9,908 nucleotides of DNA, taken from positions 1-9,908 of the forward strand of contig CAIWLA010000681.1 in the NCBI GenBank assembly GCA_903913345.1. The letters are read 5' to 3'. The DNA comes from an uncultured Magnetococcales bacterium. GTDB lineage: Bacteria; Pseudomonadota; Magnetococcia; Magnetococcales; Magnetaquicoccaceae. The notes under the pieces were generated by a model. It made no database searches. It had not been told where the DNA came from and was given only the letters and a program-made list of their open reading frames with translations. Shown piece by piece: positions 4,437-9,908 of this stretch. Numbering within the stretch: the stretch's first letter is position 1; each line of letters starts with the position of its first letter. Made by a program: the position numbers and the translations under genes.

Positions 4437-7339
4437 CTATCCGCCCCTGTTGTACCCATCGATGGTTCCAGGTCAGTGACCACGGCGTGACAACGGGGGC
4501 AGAGGTCGGGATGATCCTCTGGCGCACGGGCGGAGGGGTGCCAATCGCCCCAGTTCCAGCAGCGGAGGCATTTGCCACCGGTGGTGCGGCGGAAGGCGAT
4601 TTTCAACAGGGGCATCTCGGTGCCGACCGCCAGGCCATCCGGTGCCTGGTCGTCTCCCTCCAGGGTGACCTTGGCGACGATCAACAGACGGGAGAGGTCG
4701 GCAAAGCCCTGCAAGAGGGGGAGCAGATCGCCGCTGGCGTAGAGGATGATCTCCATTTCCATGAAGGAGCCGATCCGCTTGGCCTGCCGTTCCGGTTCCA
4801 ACACCCGATAAACGGCGGCCCGCACCAGGCGAAACTGTTCCCACTCCGCCGCGAGGGCCGGATTGTGCCACTCCGGGTGGGGCTGGGGAAACCGGGTCAG
4901 ATGGACCGACTCCGCCCGTTGCGGACCATCCTGGGCGGCTGGAGTGGGCATGAACGACCAGATCTCCTCCGCTGTGAAGGAGAGGATGGGGGCCATCAGA
5001 CGGACCAGGGTTTCCAGAATATGGTGCAACACGGTTTGCGCCGCCCGGCGGGGCGGGGACTTTTTGCCATCGCAATAGAGACGATCCTTGAGAATATCCA
5101 GATAGAAGGCCCCCATATCGACGGCGCAAAAATAGTGGAGATCCTGGTAGACGCGGTGAAAGGCGTAGCTGTCAAAGGCGTTTTCCACCTGCTGAATCAG
5201 GTTGGCCAGGCGGTCCAAGGCCCAGCGATCCAGGGCGGGCATCTCTGACAGCGGGACGGCATCCGTCTCCTGATTGAAATCGTGCAGATTGCTCAGCACA
5301 AAGCGCAGGGTGTTGCGAATGCGTCGATAGGCATCGGACAGCCCTTTGAGAATTTCGTCCGAGAGCCGGATATCCCCCGCATAGTCCTCGGCGGTGACCC
5401 ACAGGCGCAAAATATCGGCCCCGTATTGCTGGATCACCTTGTCCGGGGCGATCACATTGCCCAGGGATTTGGACATTTTGCGCCCCTGACCATCCACCAC
5501 GAAGCCGTGGGTCAGTACCGCCTGATAGGGGGCACGGTGGCGGGTGCCGACGGCGGTCAGCAGGCTGGAGTGAAACCAACCCCGATGCTGGTCGGACCCT
5601 TCCAGGTAGAGATCGGCGGGCCAGTGCAGATTCCAACCGCTGGCCGCGCCCCGTTCCAGGACGGCGGCATGGGTGACGCCGGAGTCAAACCAGACATCCA
5701 GAATATCCTTTTCCTTGGTAAATGCGCTGCCGCCGCACTGGGGACAGCGGAAACCCGGCGGCAGGAAGGCCTGTGCCGCCTGGCTGAACCAGATATCCGC
5801 GCTGTGCTGTTCCACCTGTTTGGCAATGGTTTCTATCCCCTCGGCATCCGTGACCAGGGTGCCGCAACCGGCACAAAAGAGGACGGTGATCGGCACCCCC
5901 CAGGTGCGTTGCCGCGAGACACACCAGTCGGGTCGCACGGCGACCATGTTATGGATGCGCTCCTCGCCCCAGGCGGGAATCCACCGGGTGGCGCGAATGG
6001 CGGCCAAGGCCTTTTCCCGCAATTGATTGACCTCCATGGAGATAAACCATTGGGGGGTGGCGCGGATGACAACGGGCTTGTGGCATCGCCAACAGTGGGG
6101 ATAGCTGTGGGTCAGGGGGCGATGGGCCAACAGACGGCCCTGGCGATCCAGCAGGTCGATGACTTCCCGATTGGCCTTGAAAATGTGCTGGCCCGCAAAA
6201 TGGGGGGTCTCCGGCTTGAAATGGCCGGTATCGTCCACCGGATTGAAGGGTTTCAGTCCATACCGCTGGCCGACGGCAAAGTCTTCATGGCCGTGACCGG
6301 GGGCGGTATGGACGCAGCCGGTGCCCGCCTCCAGGGTGACATGTCCCCCCAGCAGGATGGGGGCATCCTGTTCCAGGTAGGGATGCCGGAACCGTTTGCC
6401 CTCCAACTCGGCCCCGTTGAATCGGGCGAGGAGGCGGGTCTGGGCAGCGGGCAGACCGATGGCGGCCAGAGCGGCCTCCCACAACCCCTCTGCGAGGATC
6501 AAAATATCTCCGGCGTGGATATTTTGCTGGCCTTCCGCCGCATTCACCTGGATGGCCACGTAGACCAGTTCGGGATGGAGCGCGAGGGCCAGATTGGCGG
6601 GAATGGTCCAGGGGGTGGTGGTCCAGATGACGATCGAGACGGGACCGGTCGGGGCAGAGAGGCCGGGCAGTGATTCGTCGTCGGCCAGGGGAAAGGTGAC
6701 ATAGACCGATTGGGAGGTATGTTCCTGATATTCCACCTCGGCCTCCGCCAGGGCGGTGACATCGTTGACGCACCAGTAGACCGGTTTCAACCCCTTGAAG
6801 AGACCGCCATTGAGTAAAAAGCGGCCCAATTCCCGTACAATGTCTGCCTCAAAGCGATAGGACATGGTCAGGTAGGGATTGTCCCACTGGCCGATGACCC
6901 CCAGACGCTTGAACTCTTCCCGTTGAATATCCACCCATTGCTCGGCATAGGTTCGGCAGAGGCCACGGAATTCGTTGATGGGGAGTTCCTCTTTGGTGCG
7001 CCCCTGTTTTTTTAACGCCTGCTCCACGTTGGTTTCGATGGGCAGGCCGTGGCAGTCCCAGCCGGGGAGAAAGTTGGCGTCAAAGCCGCGCATTTGCCGG
7101 GATTTGACGATGACATCCTTGAGCACCTTGTTGATGGCATGACCCATGTGCAGGTGGCCGTTGGCGTAGGGGGGGCCATCGTGGAGGGTGAATGGGGGTC
7201 GGCCCTGGGCATCGGCGCGCAGACGGGCATAGAGGTCCATGGCGTACCAGCGATGCAAAATGGCCGGTTCCATCTGGGGCAGATTGGCCCGCATGGGAAA
7301 ATCGGTCAGGGGAAGTTGGACGGTATCCTTGTAATCCAT
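4433..7339 (-). CDS. ileS: Isoleucine--tRNA ligase
   Basis: This 968-residue class I synthetase joins isoleucine to tRNA-Ile in the cytoplasm. Visible landmarks in order are the HIGH-type site HMGH at 64-67 in PPYANGHLHMGH, the editing domain with WTTTPWTIPANL (239-250) and GTGCVHTAPGHGHEDF (339-354), the ILDVWFDSG block (546-554), KMSKS at 621-625, the anticodon-binding helices, and a C-terminal zinc finger with C924, C927, C947 and C950. A second four-cysteine set (C489, C492, C532, C535) sits between the editing and KMSKS regions. I chose the ATG at 7339 because MDYKDTVQLP matches the usual N-terminus and an AGGAG lies 11 bases upstream. The frame is open to 7408 but would overlap ribF. 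It follows ribF by 7 bases and overlaps lspA as ATGA. The gene is full length and intact. Confidence 0.98.
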   Translation of the reverse strand: MDYKDTVQLPLTDFPMRANLPQMEPAILHRWYAMDLYARLRADAQGRPPFTLHDGPPYANGHLHMGHAINKVLKDVIVKSRQMRGFDANFLPGWDCHGLPIETNVEQALKKQGRTKEELPINEFRGLCRTYAEQWVDIQREEFKRLGVIGQWDNPYLTMSYRFEADIVRELGRFLLNGGLFKGLKPVYWCVNDVTALAEAEVEYQEHTSQSVYVTFPLADDESLPGLSAPTGPVSIVIWTTTPWTIPANLALALHPELVYVAIQVNAAEGQQNIHAGDILILAEGLWEAALAAIGLPAAQTRLLARFNGAELEGKRFRHPYLEQDAPILLGGHVTLEAGTGCVHTAPGHGHEDFAVGQRYGLKPFNPVDDTGHFKPETPHFAGQHIFKANREVIDLLDRQGRLLAHRPLTHSYPHCWRCHKPVVIRATPQWFISMEVNQLREKALAAIRATRWIPAWGEERIHNMVAVRPDWCVSRQRTWGVPITVLFCAGCGTLVTDAEGIETIAKQVEQHSADIWFSQAAQAFLPPGFRCPQCGGSAFTKEKDILDVWFDSGVTHAAVLERGAASGWNLHWPADLYLEGSDQHRGWFHSSLLTAVGTRHRAPYQAVLTHGFVVDGQGRKMSKSLGNVIAPDKVIQQYGADILRLWVTAEDYAGDIRLSDEILKGLSDAYRRIRNTLRFVLSNLHDFNQETDAVPLSEMPALDRWALDRLANLIQQVENAFDSYAFHRVYQDLHYFCAVDMGAFYLDILKDRLYCDGKKSPPRRAAQTVLHHILETLVRLMAPILSFTAEEIWSFMPTPAAQDGPQRAESVHLTRFPQPHPEWHNPALAAEWEQFRLVRAAVYRVLEPERQAKRIGSFMEMEIILYASGDLLPLLQGFADLSRLLIVAKVTLEGDDQAPDGLAVGTEMPLLKIAFRRTTGGKCLRCWNWGDWHPSARAPEDHPDLCPRCHAVVTDLEPSMGTTGADR

Positions 7340-7346
7340 CTTGTGG

Positions 7347-8297
7347 TCAGCTCCTGCCTGCTTGTCGCGTGTGAAAAAAGGTGCGGGCCTGCTGCACATC
7401 CAGACCAATCTGCCGTTGCAGGGCGGTACTGTCCTCGAAGGTCATCTCATCCCGCAGACGGTGCAAAAAGCGGACGCGCAGCACCTGATGGTAGAGGTTG
7501 CCACACTCCACCAGAACATGGACCTCCAGTTGCAGATGATCGCCGCCAAAGGTGGGGTTGTAGCCCAGGTTGGCCACCGCCGGCAGCCATTGGTCATTGA
7601 TCCGGCCTTCGACAATATAGACGCCGGGGGGGGGATGCAGCATGTCGGTCAGCACCACGTTGGCCGTGGGAAAACCCATGGCTTGACCGCGTTTGTGGCC
7701 GTGGGCGATTCGTCCTTCCACCTCGAACTCTCGCCCCAGCAGGGTGGCGACCTCGGCAAACCGGCACTCCTTGACCCATTCGCGAATGCGGGTGGAGGAG
7801 ACCACCTGGTGATCATCCTGCAACAAGGGCTGGCAGTAGACCGCAAAGCCCCATCGCTGGCCGAGGGTTTCCAGGGTGGTACAGTGGCCTTGTCCCCCGG
7901 TGCCGAAGCGAAAGTTTTCCCCCACCAGGACGGCGCGTATCCCCAACCCGTCCACCAGGATCTGGCGGACAAACTCGTCCGGGTGCAGGGCGGCCAGTTG
8001 GTGGGTGAAGCGCAGCACAAACAGGCCATCCATGCCACTGTGTTCCATCCACCGCGCCTTGCCGCGCATCCCGGTGATCCGTTCCGGTGCCTCTCGGTGA
8101 TTCAGCAATTTTTGGGGATGTGGTTCAAAGGTGATCACCAGGGTGGGAATGTTTCCCATCTCTGCTGCCCGTTGGCGCAGGCCCTCCAACAGGGTTTGAT
8201 GGCCCAGGTGGACACCATCAAAATTGCCGATGGTCACAGCGGCCCCCCGCAACTGGGGTGGCATATTGTTTATTCCGCGAATGATATACATGTCCAT
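7347..8297 (-). CDS. ribF: Bifunctional riboflavin kinase / FAD synthetase
   Basis: This 316-residue enzyme phosphorylates riboflavin to FMN and then adenylates FMN to FAD. The N-terminal adenylyltransferase half shows IGNFDGVHLGHQ (23-34, nucleotide-binding HLGH at 30-33), the GENFRFG block (126-132) and SSTRIR (167-172). The C-terminal kinase half shows AMGFPTANV (206-214), GVYIVEG (225-231), GYNPTFG (245-251) and LEVHVL (257-262). Length and order are standard. Two starts are possible: ATG at 8297 (MDMYIIRG) or ATG at 8291 (MYIIRG). The second fits the usual family start better, but neither has a strong Shine-Dalgarno site. It is the first gene of the minus-strand operon and precedes ileS by 7 bases, a standard proteobacterial arrangement. 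A possible promoter lies at 8329-8358. Confidence 0.97.
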   Translation of the reverse strand: MDMYIIRGINNMPPQLRGAAVTIGNFDGVHLGHQTLLEGLRQRAAEMGNIPTLVITFEPHPQKLLNHREAPERITGMRGKARWMEHSGMDGLFVLRFTHQLAALHPDEFVRQILVDGLGIRAVLVGENFRFGTGGQGHCTTLETLGQRWGFAVYCQPLLQDDHQVVSSTRIREWVKECRFAEVATLLGREFEVEGRIAHGHKRGQAMGFPTANVVLTDMLHPPPGVYIVEGRINDQWLPAVANLGYNPTFGGDHLQLEVHVLVECGNLYHQVLRVRFLHRLRDEMTFEDSTALQRQIGLDVQQARTFFHTRQAGRS

Positions 8298-8328
8298 CGA
8301 TGGAGCGGTTGTGCTGTCAAAAAGGGAC

Positions 8329-8358
8329 AGGCTACCCGAAGGAGGGGCTTGAGGTCAA
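8329..8358 (-). promoter_or_regulatory. Possible promoter of the ribF-ileS-lspA operon
   Basis: On the minus strand, TTGACC (8353-8358) and TAGCCT (8329-8334) are separated by 18 bases and resemble sigma-70 -35 and -10 boxes. They lie about 32 bases before the ribF start, inside the 129-base gap after hicB. The -35 box is close to consensus and the -10 box is poor, so this is only a candidate. I see no convincing hicB terminator in the same gap. Confidence 0.3.
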
Positions 8359-8426
8359 TGCCGCGAGTGTGTTGTGGTGGTTCAACCCTCTGTTTGGTGG
8401 GTGCGGGCGGGAATCCATACCTCTCT

Positions 8427-8855
8427 TCACGGTTGGCTATGGATCATTTTCCGTGCCGCACTCGCCAGGAACCCAGATCGGCTCATGTGGTGGGTTGTGG
8501 CATGTCGGTCGATACTGTTCAACAACCCTTTGGGCAGAGAGATGTTGACGCGGGTGGATTGGTCTGTTTCTCGGATATCGTCCACTTCAACCACAGCCCA
8601 CAACCAACCAGAAAAATCGGGATTTACCCTGTGTTCCTCCATGGATTTTTTCTTTGGCATCTCTATCCCTGCATCAACCAGACATTCCATGTGGGAGGTG
8701 ATGGCTTCTTTGGCATTCACGATGGCCTCTTCCAATGTGTCACCCGCAGAAAAACACCCAGGCAGGTCCGGGACCACAACCCCAAAGGCATATTGTCCAT
8801 CTCCTGTTTCGATGGCAACCGGGAAGAAAAGGGTGGATACTGGTTGGTTTTTCAT
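8427..8855 (-). CDS. hicB: HicB-type antitoxin with C-terminal ribbon-helix-helix domain
   Basis: This 142-residue protein is the antitoxin of a HicAB module. The N-terminal half is the HicB partial RNase-H-like fold, with FPVAIETGDGQYAFGVVVPDLPGC (residues 11-34) followed by the helix TLEEAIVNAKEAI. The segment EHRVNPDFSGWLWAVVEVD leads into a C-terminal ribbon-helix-helix domain (about 101-137: TRVNISLPKGLLNSIDRHA, then SRSGFLASAARKMI). That domain should bind the module's own promoter. The ATG at 8855 overlaps the hicA stop as ATGA and has AGGA five bases upstream. The frame is open to an ATG at 8993, but that extension is just hicA read in another frame. The gene ends 129 bases before ribF on the same strand, so read-through from hicAB into the housekeeping operon is possible. 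Confidence 0.93.
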   Translation of the reverse strand: MKNQPVSTLFFPVAIETGDGQYAFGVVVPDLPGCFSAGDTLEEAIVNAKEAITSHMECLVDAGIEMPKKKSMEEHRVNPDFSGWLWAVVEVDDIRETDQSTRVNISLPKGLLNSIDRHATTHHMSRSGFLASAARKMIHSQP

Positions 8856-9034
8856 TTCAATCCTGCTTGTTTGAGAATCGAGTTCAGTGTTCCGACCTGG
8901 AGATCCTTTTTGGGATGCGGAACGGTCACAATGCCCAGTCTGGTTGGGTGTTTGAAATGGTGGTGACTTCCTGTCACGCGAATCAGTTTCCAACCATCTC
9001 CCGTCAGAATCTTGATCAATTCGGTAGTGTTCAT
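8852..9034 (-). CDS. hicA: HicA-type mRNA interferase toxin
   Basis: This 60-residue protein is a small double-stranded-RNA-binding-fold toxin that cleaves mRNA when not held by HicB. The typical pattern is present: ELIKILTGDGWKLIRVTGSHHHF with the catalytic histidine at about H24 in GSHHHF, then VTVPHPKKDLQVGTLNSILKQAGL. Length is normal and no damage is seen, so it should be functional. The ATG at 9034 is chosen because the family begins there. A longer frame to 9085 adds 17 residues unlike HicA. A weak GGA precedes the start. The stop overlaps hicB as ATGA. The toxin-first order is the common one for hicAB. The upstream neighbour is a divergent ATPase gene starting 226 bases away. Confidence 0.94.
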   Translation of the reverse strand: MNTTELIKILTGDGWKLIRVTGSHHHFKHPTRLGIVTVPHPKKDLQVGTLNSILKQAGLK

Positions 9035-9039
9035 GGTTC

Positions 9040-9090
9040 CATGATGCACATCAATACACACAAAAGACAAGGAAAATCTGCACAATCATG
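9040..9090. promoter_or_regulatory. Candidate hicAB operator: repeated TGCACA and CATGAT/ATCATG arms
   Basis: Just upstream of hicA, the plus strand has CATGATGCACA at 9040-9050 and TGCACAATCATG at 9079-9090. TGCACA occurs twice in the same orientation, 34 bases apart. The outer CATGAT and ATCATG form an inverted pair enclosing the likely promoter region. HicB proteins with ribbon-helix-helix domains normally repress their own promoter through such short repeats, so this is a reasonable operator guess, but six-base matches can arise by chance. Confidence 0.25.
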
Positions 9091-9260
9091 GTTGGTCAGG
9101 GTTTTCTCTTCTGACTGCCGTTGGGTGGCTGGCCTGGAGCCGGTCTCACGCCCTGCTGGCAATGGGGCGGGGAATCTGCTACGCTGGTTTTCGTCGAATG
9201 GGCGCAAAACCCATGACCGGCAAGACGAACCCCTGCATCCACTTTCAGGATAAAACCATC

Positions 9261-9908
9261 ATGGCCGCACGATTGACCAGAGTCACCCTGAACCACTTTA
9301 AAAATATTGTCTTGGATGCCGACGGCTTTTCGCCGGGCGATCTGGCCATCCTGATCGGTCCCAACGGGTGTGGCAAAAGCAATCTGGTCGCCGTATTGCA
9401 GTTTTTGAAGAAAAGTATGCTGGGGATACCGGAGGAGGACAGCAAGAGGACTGTCTGGGACAACGCGCTGGATGATTTTTTGGGTGGTCCCGGTCTGTTG
9501 GATGCCGCTCTGACACCGCCACAGACTGTTCGAATAGCATTTGACTTTGAGGACGACGATTGGCCGGATGGTATCCGTTTCGAATGGGCGTTGGAGGTTC
9601 GCAAAAACCTGAGACGGGTGTTTGTGCAGAGGGAATGGCTCAGACCGGTTCGGAATTTTTCAGAAACGGATGGACCATTTTATTATCGGTTCGATGGTGA
9701 GGAATCTGACCCTGAGTTGCCGAGTGATCTGGATGTCATACCTCGTCAGGCAACAAGGTTTGTTTATCATTTCGTTTTTAAATGGTATTTTTACAACGCC
9801 AACCACATGGATCTGGAAAAGATCCGTTCTTCCGAGCCGAAGGTCGGCTTGCCCGCCACGGTGCTGTCTGTTTCGGGTGAAAATCTGCCCACCGTTTTTG
9901 ATAACCTG
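9261..9908 (+). CDS. AAA/RecF-like ATP-binding protein, N-terminal part (truncated by window end)
   Basis: The frame stays open for 216 codons to the window edge. The protein starts RLTRVTLNHFKNI, an opening typical of RecF/SMC-like ATPases, followed by a Walker A motif GPNGCGKSN with G33, K39 and S40. Later, FYNANHMDLEKIR and SGENLPTVFDNL (close to residues 205-216) match the spacing seen in AAA_21/AAA_15-type predicted ATPases, where a similar DGSNLAAVL segment precedes the signature and Walker B motifs. Those later motifs and any C-terminal nuclease domain are outside the window. The start is taken as ATG 9261, ten bases after AGGA; in-frame ATGs at 9213 and 9198 are possible. Such ATPases occur in OLD-type, Septu and other defence genes, but also alone with unknown role, so no function is assigned. 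It is divergent from hicAB and is the only plus-strand gene. Confidence 0.85.
   Translation, partial: MAARLTRVTLNHFKNIVLDADGFSPGDLAILIGPNGCGKSNLVAVLQFLKKSMLGIPEEDSKRTVWDNALDDFLGGPGLLDAALTPPQTVRIAFDFEDDDWPDGIRFEWALEVRKNLRRVFVQREWLRPVRNFSETDGPFYYRFDGEESDPELPSDLDVIPRQATRFVYHFVFKWYFYNANHMDLEKIRSSEPKVGLPATVLSVSGENLPTVFDNL

Noticed and set aside
4202..5248. Plus-strand open frame of 348 codons opposite lspA and ileS
   Set aside because: Shadow of well-supported minus-strand genes, with no ribosome site or family signature.
5282..6673. Plus-strand open frame of 463 codons opposite ileS
   Set aside because: It is entirely antisense to conserved IleS motifs and has no recognisable domain.
7341..8966. 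Plus-strand open frame of 541 codons across ribF and hicB
   Set aside because: It lies antisense to two recognisable genes, has no family features, and long antisense frames are expected in GC-rich coding DNA.
8856..8993. N-terminal extension of HicB from an ATG at 8993
   Set aside because: The extension reads hicA out of frame, while the ATG at 8855 has a ribosome site and the ATGA overlap typical of hicAB.
9156..9185. CTGGCA and TACGCT with 18-base spacing as a promoter for the ATPase gene
   Set aside because: Both boxes are weak matches and such pairs are common by chance; not listed as a feature.

Overview
The window is GC-rich proteobacterial DNA. It is dominated by one tightly packed minus-strand housekeeping operon, with accessory modules at both ends. 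Reading with transcription (right to left), the operon is ribF (8297-7347), ileS (7339-4433), lspA (4436-3906), a BamF/DUF3035-like lipoprotein (3909-3523), an active M16 zinc protease (3542-2043) and an inactive M16 partner (2046-724). Four of the five junctions overlap (three by exactly 4 bases as ATGA, one by 20 bases) and ribF/ileS are 7 bases apart. The chain should therefore be translated as one coupled message. As general knowledge, the order ileS-lspA-DUF3035 lipoprotein-M16-M16 and the DUF3035 family itself point to Alphaproteobacteria or the nearby magnetococcal lineage. That placement is inference and no marker here proves a genus.

The operon has a recognisable logic. RibF makes FMN and FAD, and IleS charges tRNA-Ile. 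LspA cleaves signal peptides of lipoproteins at the inner membrane. The next gene encodes a small lipoprotein that would itself need LspA. The two secreted M16 proteins look like a heterodimer in which the first carries the HxxEH zinc site and the second keeps the fold but has lost all three motif residues.

On the left, 28 bases after the second M16 gene and on the same strand, sit a DUF433 antitoxin-like gene (695-471) and a DUF5615 PIN-like toxin gene (469-140, TTG start). No terminator separates them from the operon. Beyond them, bases 1-79 hold a GC-rich hairpin cluster resembling a dispersed intergenic (REP-like) repeat.

On the right, upstream of ribF, lies a second toxin-antitoxin pair, hicA-hicB (9034-8427, minus strand). 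Divergent from it is the start of a plus-strand AAA/RecF-like ATPase (9261 to the window edge), cut off after 216 codons. The accessory genes at both ends look less GC-rich than the operon by eye, which is consistent with transfer. There is no gene-free stretch over 300 bases. I saw no tRNA, rRNA, CRISPR array or insertion sequence. Nothing here is clearly a new system; the least explained item is the truncated ATPase next to hicAB.
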